DNA of 45,600 nucleotides from a virus: the IMG/VR virus record IMGVR_UViG_3300005663_000081, positions 1 to 45,600 of that record; one strand, written 5' to 3'. The notes under the pieces were generated by a model that did not search any database, was not told where the DNA came from, and saw only the letters and a list, made by a program, of their open reading frames with translations. Positions 29,619 through 35,953 of this stretch are shown here, piece after piece. Position 1 is the stretch's first letter. Each line of letters begins with the position of its first letter. Both the position numbers and the translations under genes were made by a program.

Positions 29619-30515
29619 CTATGCCGTTAGTTCTTTGTACTCCAAATTCTCAGACTGCAAAAGCCGAACGAGCGTATCCCGGAATAAGAAAGGGTTGTCC
29701 CGGTTATTGAACCGCCATTCGAGTTCATCCAGATAGGCATCCAAATGTTTGATAGAGACCTTATGAAAAGAACCGATGATAGACCGCTTCAAGAGACTCC
29801 ATACACCCTCGACGGAGTTCGTGTGAACATCGCCACGGACATATTCTTTGATGGAGTGGTTGACCGTCTCATGCCGGGTATCTTCGTCTCCAATTCCCCG
29901 GTACGGTCGCCAGTCGTCGGTGTGGATAGCTTCGGCTTCGTCGGCAACGGCTTCCTCAGCGAAAGCGTGGAGAGTCTTGCGAGTCCGGTCTGGAACCACT
30001 TGGAGGATAATCTTGCCTTCCCTCTGGACGGCTCCAACAACGATGGCTTTGTTGCCCTTGTAGCCATGACCTTTGCCCCGAACTTCGCCACCAACAAAAG
30101 TCTCGTCAATCTCTACGATGCCCTTGAGTTTGATGGGAGAAGCGTCTTGGACAGCGGCCCGGATTCGGTGGGAGAGATACCAAGCGGTCTTGTAGGAAAT
30201 ACCGAGCGTCCGCGACAATTGATTCGCGGATATACCCTTTTTGGATTCAATCATCAGGTAAGCGGCCATGAACCATTTGTTAAGGGGCAAGTGAGTGTCA
30301 TGGAGGATTGTCCCGGCAGTAACCGAGAAGTTGTATTTGCAATCTTCACAGATGAACTGGTTGCGCTTGTAGCTCCGGGAGATCTTGACGCTCCCGCACC
30401 GGAGACAGGCAATTCCATCAGGCCAGCGGAGGGTTTCCAAGTATTCCCGGCACCTATCTTCGGAATGGAATTGGTCCACCAATTTAATTAGATTCATATC
30501 CTGAGTTTTAGTCAT
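29619..30515 (-). CDS. IS1595-family transposase
   Basis: 298 aa. An N-terminal zinc ribbon (CLRCG, CEDCKYNFS, residues 37-64), a helix-turn-helix-like segment (GISANQLSRTLGISYKTAWY), and a DDE core: D137 in EIDETFVGG, D200 in IHTDDWRPY, E236 in NSVEGVWSLLKR. Full length and apparently intact. The start at 30515 has AAGGAG on the minus strand. Catalyses movement of the element. Confidence 0.93.
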   Translation of the reverse strand: MTKTQDMNLIKLVDQFHSEDRCREYLETLRWPDGIACLRCGSVKISRSYKRNQFICEDCKYNFSVTAGTILHDTHLPLNKWFMAAYLMIESKKGISANQLSRTLGISYKTAWYLSHRIRAAVQDASPIKLKGIVEIDETFVGGEVRGKGHGYKGNKAIVVGAVQREGKIILQVVPDRTRKTLHAFAEEAVADEAEAIHTDDWRPYRGIGDEDTRHETVNHSIKEYVRGDVHTNSVEGVWSLLKRSIIGSFHKVSIKHLDAYLDELEWRFNNRDNPFLFRDTLVRLLQSENLEYKELTA

Positions 30516-30530
30516 CGGAGGCTCCTTGTG
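30513..30530. promoter_or_regulatory. shared back-to-back ribosome binding sites
   Basis: GGAGGCTCC (30517-30525) is nearly self-compl­ementary. It gives GGAGG to the rightward GTG at 30528 and AAGGAG to the leftward ATG at 30515, so two divergent genes share one short site. Confidence 0.5.
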
Positions 30531-30692
30531 CCACGAGCGAAGAAAAAGCCGTCTGAACTGACAAAAGATGAAGCCATGAAGAAATTGTTCCCGAAAAAGG
30601 TACGGGAAGAATTACATCGAGTGGCCCATGAAAAGGATAAATCTGAGGCTGAATCTTCATCACAAGAAGATGATATCAAAGAATCAACCTAG
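30528..30692 (+). CDS. IS accessory small protein, 54 aa
   Basis: Starts at GTG behind GGAGG: PRAKKKPSELTKDEAMKKLF..., then an acidic tail DDIKEST. The stop lies inside the right inverted repeat. Small Lys-rich proteins like this are often found beside IS1595 transposases; their role is unknown. Confidence 0.6.
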   Translation: MPRAKKKPSELTKDEAMKKLFPKKVREELHRVAHEKDKSEAESSSQEDDIKEST

Positions 30693-30712
30693 TGTCAAGT
30701 ATATAATCCCGC
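30687..30712 (-). repeat. IS right inverted repeat
   Basis: Ends AAGTATATAATCCCGC, the complement of the left end. It overlaps the last codons of the 54-aa gene. Confidence 0.85.
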
Positions 30713-30761
30713 TTTAAACAATTGCTCTCACTAGACGCTACAACCATGCTAAACTTCGACC

Positions 30762-30989
30762 ATGGCTACTGAAACCAAACAAGCTAGGTGGGCAAAAGCT
30801 CATCCAGAAGAGAGACGCAAGATCCACCGTGAAGGTCAGCGTAGACGTAGAAAGAAAAAGCCCGCCATTGCTGACGAGCTTGATGCTGGGAGTGTGGAGG
30901 TTATTTCTTTGGAGTGCACTCGTGAATCGGGAACATCAGTGAGACAATGTTGCCACACCTTGGGCAGCGTCCAATCTTTGCCATGTTAG
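30762..30989 (+). CDS. small basic protein, leaderless
   Basis: 75 aa. MATETKQARWAKAHPEERRK followed by a very basic GQRRRRKKKP resembles small nucleic-acid-binding proteins. TGCTAAACT stands 6 nt before the ATG. Its 3' half overlaps two convergent minus-strand zinc genes, so the true end may matter less than the basic head. Confidence 0.5.
   Translation: MATETKQARWAKAHPEERRKIHREGQRRRRKKKPAIADELDAGSVEVISLECTRESGTSVRQCCHTLGSVQSLPC
30901..30984 (-). CDS. zinc-ribbon micro-protein, 27 aa
   Basis: MAKIGRCPRCGNIVSLMFPI followed by HEC: C-x2-C...H-x-C, a minimal zinc site. Overlaps the 30936 gene in another frame. Confidence 0.5.
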   Translation of the reverse strand: MAKIGRCPRCGNIVSLMFPIHECTPKK

Positions 30990-31115
30990 TAAACCTCCGC
31001 ACAAACAGTCGGGGCAGAGCCTAGGTGGTTGTTTCAGATTACGTTCACCGTTTGAGTGTAGGTTGAATTGAAATCCAACGCGTTCACCGTCTATGTTGAT
31101 GTAGTCTGTAGCCAT
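30936..31115 (-). CDS. small Cys-rich protein, 59 aa
   Basis: MATDYINIDGERVGFQFNLH...LCPDCLCGG. The start overlaps the upstream stop as TAATG. The C-terminal part beyond CGG overlaps the next zinc gene and may be less conserved. Confidence 0.5.
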   Translation of the reverse strand: MATDYINIDGERVGFQFNLHSNGERNLKQPPRLCPDCLCGGLLTWQRLDAAQGVATLSH

Positions 31116-31294
31116 TATCCAATACTTCCTCGTGTATTTTCTTTGAATGGGTGTGGTTCATCTATGCTACCTTCACAAATGACAGATTTGATGAATTGGT
31201 GACGATGTATCCGAATCACTAGATCGCTGCGAAGGGCGAACCATCTACGGCATACGTTGCAACGGCCCTCCCCGTACTTCAGTTTTCGTTTCAT
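31115..31294 (-). CDS. zinc-finger-like small protein, 59 aa
   Basis: MKRKLKYGEGRCNVCRRWFA...VIRIHRHQFIK has C-x2-C and two His, close to a treble-clef or C2H2 finger. GGAGG lies 10 nt upstream of the ATG. Part of a four-gene leftward unit placed against the rightward late genes. Confidence 0.6.
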   Translation of the reverse strand: MKRKLKYGEGRCNVCRRWFALRSDLVIRIHRHQFIKSVICEGSIDEPHPFKENTRGSIG

Positions 31295-31328
31295 TTAGTT
31301 GGCCTCCGTCGAAAAATTGGATGCCAGG

Positions 31329-31511
31329 TTAATCTTGGACTCGAATGGTAACTGTCAAACCCGCTTCTTTCAGATCATGGGTGACTGCATCGCAAGCAAG
31401 GTCTAAGGCTACTGTGATGGCGTCATTGATAGGCCAGAATAGCTTCTCCATGATCTCATCAGATGGCATCTCCTCCACTTCAACAATGAATGTCCTGCTA
31501 TCAAGTATCAT
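31329..31511 (-). CDS. small protein, 60 aa
   Basis: The start at 31511 (MILDSRTFIVEVEEMPSDE) has GGAGGCGAAG upstream; an ATG at 31547 is possible. Mixed alpha/beta with no motif. A TTGACA at 31569-31574 on the minus strand with a weak -10 could be its promoter. Confidence 0.55.
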   Translation of the reverse strand: MILDSRTFIVEVEEMPSDEIMEKLFWPINDAITVALDLACDAVTHDLKEAGLTVTIRVQD

Positions 31512-31598
31512 GGCTTCGCCTCCAATCAAATAAGGTTGTCTAGTCATGGTAATGTCACAAGCCAGCAATGTCAACCCCCAATCTGGTAGACTGGCACC

Positions 31599-32138
31599 AT
31601 GCTAGAGATTGAACCAACCGGTTCGCCGCAAGACTACGGTTTCCCAGAGAAACCTACTGCCCAGCAAATAACTACTTGGACGTTGCAAGAGAAGTTTCTA
31701 GCCGAGTACCGTGGTATTGGGGCTGTGATGCTGGCGTGCGAGACTGCTGGGCATACGTATCAAGCGTTTAAACAGTGGGTTGATTTAAACAAGTTTAACT
31801 TTCAAAAGAGGTACGAGGACGCCCAAGCGTATGTCCTAGAGCGAATGATAGTCTCAATCGACCGCAGAGCATTTGAAGGCTACGATCACCCGGTTATCTT
31901 CAAGGGTAAGGTTACTGACACGTACAAAGCCTGGGACAGCAACCTAGCCATGTTCAGAGTCAAGAAGCTGGACCCCAGCTACCGGGACAACTCCAAGGAA
32001 GTCGAGGACCTTTCAGCCATCCGTGAATCTCTTGAAGCACTGCGTAGCCTTGGCACTCCACGGCTTGAGGCCCCAAAGGTGGTTGATTCCACGTCCCATG
32101 TGGTCTCTGACACGGAAGATGAGAAACAAGGGCCTTAA
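31599..32138 (+). CDS. terS: terminase small subunit-like protein
   Basis: 179 aa. FLAEYRGIGAVMLACETAG, then YQAFKQWVDLN, then FEGYDHPVIFKGKVTDTYKAWDSNLAMFRVKKLDPSYRDN follows the order seen in small terminase subunits with an N-terminal HTH (arrest of the gap in TerS families of tailed phages). TerS recognises phage DNA for packaging. Leaderless start: TGGTAGACT, 6 nt, ATG. TerL lies 4 kb downstream with micro-genes and tRNAs between. Confidence 0.75.
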   Translation: MLEIEPTGSPQDYGFPEKPTAQQITTWTLQEKFLAEYRGIGAVMLACETAGHTYQAFKQWVDLNKFNFQKRYEDAQAYVLERMIVSIDRRAFEGYDHPVIFKGKVTDTYKAWDSNLAMFRVKKLDPSYRDNSKEVEDLSAIRESLEALRSLGTPRLEAPKVVDSTSHVVSDTEDEKQGP

Positions 32139-32156
32139 ACAGGCTTAGGTGAAGGC

Positions 32157-32237
32157 ATGTGGTACTGTAGTTTCCATCGCAGGTTCCATAACCAAGGGAT
32201 GAAACCAACGAGTGATTGCACGGCATGTGCGGCTTAG
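32157..32237 (+). CDS. zinc-binding micro-protein, 26 aa
   Basis: MWYCSFHRRFHNQGMKPTSD followed by CTACAA: C, H, H, C-x2-C. GAAGG precedes the ATG. Very short but patterned like the other micro-ribbons. Confidence 0.45.
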   Translation: MWYCSFHRRFHNQGMKPTSDCTACAA

Positions 32238-32246
32238 GTGGCGGCA

Positions 32247-32417
32247 ATGCGTACGGTTCTGCACTGGTTATTCAAATGCCCTCATCGCATCTATGTCCCA
32301 GGCCGTCTATTTGGTGGCCGGGGTTGTGCTTGCGACGATAAGTTACACATCAGCACCATCGCAGACCACGATATCCGTAACCAAGCAGACGATAACAGTA
32401 GTGCTAGGCGTGACTAA
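32247..32417 (+). CDS. small protein, 56 aa
   Basis: AGGTGG precedes MRTVLHWLFKCPHRIYVPGR...CACDD. Cys/His pattern similar to the 32547 protein. An alternative frame at 32293-32463 (MSQAVYLVAGVVLATISYT) would encode a membrane peptide; only one of the two is likely real. Confidence 0.45.
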   Translation: MRTVLHWLFKCPHRIYVPGRLFGGRGCACDDKLHISTIADHDIRNQADDNSSARRD

Positions 32418-32546
32418 GGCTTACATAAGCGATGTTGTGCGAACCACAGCTAATAGCACATGATGCCCGAGGGGTATGGCTTAGGTCTGACTGTGGGAGA
32501 GGATAATGGAAGGTCTGCCAGAATTATTCCTACAAAAGGACTTCCG

Positions 32547-32681
32547 ATGCTAGTTGGTTGGTTCCTAGAAAGTTTGGTACGCTGGTGGCCTTGGCACCGT
32601 TGTGGGTGTAACACACACGGTCACCCAAGAAATCAGGTTTGCTACTGTAATGGAAGTATCTGGCGTTACCGGGACGAATAA
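32547..32681 (+). CDS. Trp/Cys-rich micro-protein, 44 aa
   Basis: MLVGWFLESLVRWWPWHRCG... then VCYCNGSIW. AAAGGA lies 8 nt before the ATG. Four Cys and two His suggest zinc. An in-frame extension to 32460 is possible. Confidence 0.5.
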   Translation: MLVGWFLESLVRWWPWHRCGCNTHGHPRNQVCYCNGSIWRYRDE

Positions 32682-32729
32682 TAGTGAGAGAACACTGATG
32701 TGGAATCGTTTTGATGCAGACGGATATTC

Positions 32730-33080
32730 GTGGATAGCGATTCGGCTATGGCCCACACGTCGATGGCTGGTGTTCACGATGCCATTTACGGCAGTCAGAT
32801 CGCATACCAAGCGGCCTTTGATGATGCCAAAGGAAATGGATTACATGTCGCCCCGATTACTTGGAAGAAAGAAATGACAGTTCGCGTAAAGCAGTTCACG
32901 GTATCTAAATCTGGTAACCTGATGAAGAAACCTAACTTCTGTGCATCATCGGACGCTAGGTTCTCCATCTTCGTGCCCCGAGAGATGATTGGCAAGATTT
33001 GGGTACAGTATTTTGGAGAATGGAGACGGTTGCTGGCTGCGTCTCTCCCTGGTGGGACTTTTAGTTGGTGGGAAGAATGA
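32730..33080 (+). CDS. hypothetical protein, 116 aa
   Basis: From GTG 32730 (or ATG 32748, MAHTSMAGVHDAIYGSQ). GSQIAYQAAFDDAKG is helical; MTVRVKQFTVSKSGN...FSIFVPREMIGKIW is beta-rich. The TGA overlaps the next ATG. No family recognised. Confidence 0.5.
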   Translation: MDSDSAMAHTSMAGVHDAIYGSQIAYQAAFDDAKGNGLHVAPITWKKEMTVRVKQFTVSKSGNLMKKPNFCASSDARFSIFVPREMIGKIWVQYFGEWRRLLAASLPGGTFSWWEE

Positions 33081-33205
33081 CAAAGCGTGATTGGTTAGTC
33101 CTAGGAACGCAGGTAATCGTTGGCTACGGCGGAATCATGGTTGCTGTTTGGTTTCTTTCGTTGGGGTTGATTGATGATTGCTGGCCGCCACGATGCTGGA
33201 GGTAG
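33077..33205 (+). CDS. single-helix membrane micro-protein, 42 aa
   Basis: MTKRDWLVLGTQVIVGYGGI continues into MVAVWFLSLGLI, one membrane helix, then a Cys/Trp/Arg tail. ATGA overlap with the previous gene. Possible lysis-associated or membrane peptide. Confidence 0.5.
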   Translation: MTKRDWLVLGTQVIVGYGGIMVAVWFLSLGLIDDCWPPRCWR

Positions 33206-33210
33206 ATAAT

Positions 33211-33417
33211 ATGGAAGTCAAGGACGGAGCCGTGCATCAGATTCGTGCTACTGAGGCTGGTGTCGTTGTAGCGGTAGTCACTCCCCAGAGGTGGGAGGTT
33301 GTTCACAGGGCGGGGTCTGACCATCAGGACTTACTAGACGATGGCTGGGAGCCTTATTCGGAATACGTCTTAGCGAACGTTCTCCATTCTAGCTTCAAGC
33401 GTCCTCTGGATGTCTGA
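33211..33417 (+). CDS. small protein, 68 aa
   Basis: The start at 33211 (MEVKDGAVHQIRATEAG) has GGAGG 8 nt upstream. Beta-rich first half (VVVAVVTPQRW), acidic second half. No motif. Confidence 0.55.
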   Translation: MEVKDGAVHQIRATEAGVVVAVVTPQRWEVVHRAGSDHQDLLDDGWEPYSEYVLANVLHSSFKRPLDV

Positions 33418-33466
33418 CCTAGCTTGGTGTAAACGATGCCGGAAATACATTCTTGTTCCACAATAA
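33410..33466 (+). CDS. possible zinc micro-ORF, 18 aa
   Basis: MSDLAWCKRCRKYILVPQ has C-x2-C and overlaps the end of the previous gene. Too short to be sure. Confidence 0.3.
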   Translation: MSDLAWCKRCRKYILVPQ

Positions 33467-33596
33467 AGCGTTTGGGAATCCTCCGCTGATACCTAAGGAA
33501 AGTATTCGTGCTGAGTTACATCCTGCCCAGAAGCAAATCAAAGGAAGGGTCGTCTTGATGCCCAGACTTCCTAGGATGAAGATGCCAAGGTGGTAA
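33453..33596 (+). CDS. possible small basic gene, 47 aa
   Basis: TTG-started frame FHNKAFGNPPLIPKESIRAE... ending RLPRMKMPRW. Basic; no strong ribosome binding site. Fills an otherwise empty gap in the gene string. Confidence 0.35.
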   Translation: MFHNKAFGNPPLIPKESIRAELHPAQKQIKGRVVLMPRLPRMKMPRW

Positions 33597-33615
33597 CTTT
33601 CACACGGGGGTCAGT

Positions 33616-33825
33616 ATGATAACGCGCTCGGATATCCTATCTTCTACGTGGATGTTGGGGGGTCCTGCTGATGCGACTGTTACGTGGAAGCACACACGGG
33701 TTAACCGAGGCAGGATGTGGTTAGCCAAGAGAGTTTTCCTAGCACTCTCCCCGGCATTCAACCAACCTTATGAACCTCCCATCAGTAGTTCGACGTGGAC
33801 TTATACAGTGCCGCAGGAGGAATGA
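33616..33825 (+). CDS. small basic protein, 69 aa
   Basis: MITRSDILSSTWMLGG... with CGGGGG upstream. Contains WKHTRVNRGRMWLAKR. Function unknown. Ends 9 nt before the HNH insertion, at a GGAGGA-ATG sequence that has lost its gene. Confidence 0.5.
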   Translation: MITRSDILSSTWMLGGPADATVTWKHTRVNRGRMWLAKRVFLALSPAFNQPYEPPISSSTWTYTVPQEE

Positions 33826-33833
33826 TGCCAGGA

Positions 33834-34274
33834 CTATCTCTTCTGAGCAAACTTCCTAGAACGGGTACGAAGACATGTCCGACATTGCCTTCGCTTGTCT
33901 GGCGTAATGTAAAGGTTTTCTCCAGATAGTGGGTGTCCGTAGATGCAATCAGTCTGACGAGCCTTGTTAGCTATTGGGCTAATCCCTCGGAGAATATTTA
34001 CACGAAGAGTAACAAACTCTAGATGACTAGGATTAACACACCCACGATTTCGGCACAGGTGGTCTGGAACCAATCCCTTTGGACAAGGACCAACTAGTAA
34101 TCGGTAGGATACTCGGTGCGCTTGTTCCTTTTTTTGCTTGGGCGGCTTGCTCCCTAGAATATACGTACAAAAGCGTCCATATCTATCCCTTTCATGTTTA
34201 TATCCCAGCCATTCCCAGCAATCATCGGGGCCAAGTCTGTTAACCTTGTTCCAGAATCTTTCTTCATACGTCAT
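33834..34274 (-). CDS. HNH homing-type endonuclease, antisense insertion
   Basis: 146 aa from the ATG at 34274 (MTYEERFWNKVNRLG). Same group as 14569 and 21488: CWEWLGY, HRVSYRLLVGP, LVPDHLCRNRGCVNPSHLE and a C-terminal CIYGHP/CRTC knuckle. It is the only leftward gene among rightward late genes here. The sequence before it (GGAGGA-ATG-ATG-CCAGGAC) resembles the start of the gene after it (GAGGTGATATT-TTG-CCCGGAC). Confidence 0.9.
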   Translation of the reverse strand: MTYEERFWNKVNRLGPDDCWEWLGYKHERDRYGRFCTYILGSKPPKQKKEQAHRVSYRLLVGPCPKGLVPDHLCRNRGCVNPSHLEFVTLRVNILRGISPIANKARQTDCIYGHPLSGENLYITPDKRRQCRTCLRTRSRKFAQKR

Positions 34275-34275
34275 T

Positions 34276-34291
34276 CTGGTATAATGCCAAA
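34276..34291. promoter_or_regulatory. bidirectional -10 element beside the HNH gene
   Basis: On the plus strand TGGTATAAT reads as an extended -10 toward the 34328 gene. On the minus strand the same bases give TGGCATTAT, 6 nt before the HNH ATG. One short palindromic box could serve both directions. Confidence 0.5.
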
Positions 34292-34327
34292 TAAGGCAAC
34301 AAAACACAAACCATAAGAGGTGATATT

Positions 34328-34393
34328 TTGCCCGGACACGGTAAACCAGGGACCAAGCACGGTCCAAAGAAGCCCAAGAAAGGGAAGAAGTGA
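34328..34393 (+). CDS. Lys/Gly/Pro micro-protein, 21 aa
   Basis: TTG-started MPGHGKPGTKHGPKKPKKG, preceded by GAGGTGA. Tiny Lys-rich peptides like this are common in phage packaging regions. The stop overlaps the next start (TGATG). Confidence 0.5.
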   Translation: MPGHGKPGTKHGPKKPKKGKK

Positions 34394-34584
34394 TGCCCGT
34401 AGCACAAGAGGTACGTCGGTTCTTTGACCCCAATCAACGAAATGGATGGACTGTGGCTTGGCAGAAACCAATCCCAAAGCCACCTGAATTCTCGGGTTTC
34501 CAGGCATTTGTGGAATCACGTTCTCCAAATTTCTTTGACGGCCAACCGAGCGGTTTTTTCAGACTAGGAAAGAGGAGAAAATAG
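34393..34584 (+). CDS. small basic protein, 63 aa
   Basis: MPVAQEVRRFFDPNQRNGW... rich in Phe, Pro and basic residues, ends FRLGKRRK. No motif recognised. Overlaps the previous TGA. Confidence 0.55.
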   Translation: MPVAQEVRRFFDPNQRNGWTVAWQKPIPKPPEFSGFQAFVESRSPNFFDGQPSGFFRLGKRRK

Positions 34585-34686
34585 ATGTTTCTCTGTTGGT
34601 TTGCTCATAGATGGCGGTGGTCTTTAACTGAGGGCTCTCACGCAGTTTGTATCCGCTGCGGGCTTTCAAGGTTCAGACATGCGTAA
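34585..34686 (+). CDS. zinc-binding micro-protein, 33 aa
   Basis: MFLCWFAHRWRWSLTEGSHA followed by CIRCGLSRF: a C...H...C-x2-C site. Starts directly after the previous TAG; GAGGAG upstream. Confidence 0.5.
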   Translation: MFLCWFAHRWRWSLTEGSHAVCIRCGLSRFRHA

Positions 34687-34804
34687 GTTCTGGCATAAAG
34701 TTTTTGGGCATTGCCATCATTGCTTGAGACTTCGGAATGAGCATGTCGCTACGTGCGGCCTCGGCGCTGTTCATTGGTGCCAGTGCGGTGTCCGGCTCCA
34801 GTGA
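34679..34804 (+). CDS. zinc-binding micro-protein, 41 aa
   Basis: MRKFWHKVFGHCHHCLRLRN, then ATCG...WCQCG: two Cys pairs plus His. Overlaps both neighbours. Looks like a second zinc micro-protein in tandem with 34585. Confidence 0.5.
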   Translation: MRKFWHKVFGHCHHCLRLRNEHVATCGLGAVHWCQCGVRLQ

Positions 34805-34932
34805 AACGTCTCCTAGCGTTACTTGGCCGAGTATCAGAGGCAGCTTTGATAGCTGTGGTTATCGGAGCTACGGTCTCTGGCGTAGCCATTGGAGCAGCAT
34901 TCTTGGCTAAATATATGGGATGGTGGGAATGA
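34801..34932 (+). CDS. single-helix membrane protein, 43 aa
   Basis: GTG start in GTGA overlap. MKRLLALLGRVSEAAL then IAVVIGATVSGVAIGAAFLA, one Gly/Ala-rich membrane helix, ending MGWWE. A holin-like or membrane peptide; unproven. Confidence 0.5.
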   Translation: MKRLLALLGRVSEAALIAVVIGATVSGVAIGAAFLAKYMGWWE

Positions 34933-35213
34933 CCTCTTTCATCTGCCAGCGGTGCGGTGAATCTTGGCGTGCCGAAGAACCACTTGGAGAATGCCCTAAT
35001 AGACTCTGTAGGTCAGTGAAATGGGACGAAATGCGGGGAGCGGAGAAGGTGTGTGCGAGTTGCAACAATATCTTCCCAGCGGATGCAGGGTTTCCAAGGG
35101 CCGGGAATGAAGGACCATATTGCACGAATTCCTGTAAAGATAAGGTCCGTAGAGTGATTAACAAACACCGGAGAGTTCTGAACGTTTGGAACGGAGGATT
35201 TCCTAGAGGATGA
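34929..35213 (+). CDS. double zinc-ribbon protein, 94 aa
   Basis: Start at 34929 (ATGA overlap). CQRCGESWR...CPNRLC is one ribbon; CASCNNIF...CTNSCKDKVRR is the second. The C-terminus is basic. Nucleic-acid binding is likely but target unknown. Confidence 0.65.
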   Translation: MTSFICQRCGESWRAEEPLGECPNRLCRSVKWDEMRGAEKVCASCNNIFPADAGFPRAGNEGPYCTNSCKDKVRRVINKHRRVLNVWNGGFPRG

Positions 35214-35368
35214 CAGACCCAGAACTCTGGAAGATGCTCCAGCAAATGAAAGTTGGGTTGGTATCTCTTGAGACAACTTTGAAGCATTTCGGTGTTTCCA
35301 GGGAAGATGTCCGACAAGCAATCCAGAATATCGAACTGCTAGGCCGGATTCATGCAGCTAAGAACTAG
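35210..35368 (+). CDS. small helical protein, 52 aa
   Basis: MTDPELWKMLQQMKVGLVS... then FGVSREDVRQAIQNIELLG: a helix-turn-helix-like second half. Overlaps the previous stop (GGATGA). Confidence 0.55.
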   Translation: MTDPELWKMLQQMKVGLVSLETTLKHFGVSREDVRQAIQNIELLGRIHAAKN

Positions 35369-35375
35369 GATAAAT

Positions 35376-35621
35376 ATGCTGAAATTCTTCAAGCGAAGTG
35401 AGAAAACTAGGCGCATCAATGCCTGTCTCAACAAGCTTTCGGGCTGGTCTATTGACGATTTAGAAAATCCGAATATGCAAATTGGCAAATTAGAGCTAAT
35501 TCCGCCCGACGATATCCAAATTATCAACTTGACATGGATGGAAATCCCTATAGGCGTCCCATTGCCGCTTGGTGCAGTATTCAACGCCAGTGTAGAAGAA
35601 TTAGGAGAGGTGAATGTGTAA
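35376..35621 (+). CDS. hypothetical protein, 81 aa
   Basis: Start at 35376 (MLKFFKRSEKTRRINACLNK) behind AGGAT. Basic helical head, beta-rich tail with IPIGVPLPLGAVF. No family recognised. Confidence 0.55.
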   Translation: MLKFFKRSEKTRRINACLNKLSGWSIDDLENPNMQIGKLELIPPDDIQIINLTWMEIPIGVPLPLGAVFNASVEELGEVNV

Positions 35622-35751
35622 ACCGGGGAACCAGACTGTCAGGCAAGAATGCCGCCATGCTATTATGAAGACGCTGAAAAAGCTGAATCCGTCCAACCAG
35701 GAGATGCAGGCCGAACTGAAAAAGAATGATGGTTGCATGAAGCCCTTATAG
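35614..35751 (+). CDS. small basic protein overlapping a tRNA, 45 aa
   Basis: MCKPGNQTVRQECRHAIMKT...; AGGAGAGGTG precedes the ATG. The last three codons and the stop lie inside the 5' arm of tRNA-Thr, so processing of that tRNA would cut this message near its stop. Confidence 0.5.
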   Translation: MCKPGNQTVRQECRHAIMKTLKKLNPSNQEMQAELKKNDGCMKPL

Positions 35752-35816
35752 CTCAATTGGCAGAGCGGTAGTTTTGTAAACTACTGACCGGGGTTCGATT
35801 CCTCGTGGGGGCTCCA
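35742..35816 (+). tRNA. tRNA-Thr (anticodon TGT)
   Basis: The 7-bp acceptor GCCCTTA/TGGGGGC (with G-U pairs), anticodon arm GTAGT-TTTGTAA-ACTAC with TGT, T-arm GGTTCGATT and an encoded CCA at 35814-35816 are all present. Reads ACA codons. Confidence 0.88.
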
Positions 35817-35819
35817 AGA

Positions 35820-35893
35820 GCATTTGTCGTTTAATGGTAGGACCTCTGCCTTCCAAGCAGATGATGTGGGTTCGATTCCCGCCAGATGTTCCA
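35820..35893 (+). tRNA. tRNA-Gly (anticodon TCC)
   Basis: Anticodon arm TCTGC-CTTCCAA-GCAGA with TCC, T-arm GGGTTCGATTCCC, encoded CCA at 35891-35893. The acceptor has one terminal G-U pair, so the first base assignment may shift by one. Reads GGA codons. Confidence 0.85.
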
Positions 35894-35922
35894 AAATACT
35901 GTACCCAGTATGGTCTAAGCGG

Positions 35923-35953
35923 CCTAGGGAGCTAATCTCCTAGGTCGTTTTTC
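35923..35953 (+). terminator. rho-independent terminator after the tRNAs
   Basis: CCTAGGGAG (35923-35931) pairs with CTCCTAGG (35937-35944) with one bulge, followed by TCGTTTTTCTT. It separates the micro-gene/tRNA segment from the packaging genes. The stem and loop faintly resemble a tRNA-Ser anticodon arm. Confidence 0.65.

Larger units (their letters stand above)
28839..30712. mobile_element. IS1595-family insertion sequence with passenger genes
   Basis: The 1874-bp element is bounded by 26-bp imperfect inverted repeats whose outer 16 bases are identical (GCGGGATTATATACTT). It holds a rightward 241-aa passenger gene, a leftward transposase and a rightward 54-aa gene. IS1595 elements are known to carry passengers and to make 8-bp target duplications. 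The 8 bases on either side here do not match, so the insertion is old, rearranged or differently bounded. Confidence 0.8.

Noticed and set aside
29745-30491. 248-aa plus-strand ORF opposite the transposase
   Set aside because: Antisense shadow of a gene with clear DDE and zinc motifs; composition typical of a reverse frame.
28831-30720. 8-bp target-site duplication around the IS
   Set aside because: The flanking octamers are TGATTATT and TTTAAACA, which do not match.
32602-32877. 91-aa plus-strand ORF overlapping the 32730 gene
   Set aside because: Shares most of its length with a better frame; no ribosome binding site at its start. I preferred 32547 and 32730.
35901-35950. Third tRNA (Ser, GCT)
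   Set aside because: No T-arm or acceptor partner; the stem pairs as a terminator followed by a T-run.
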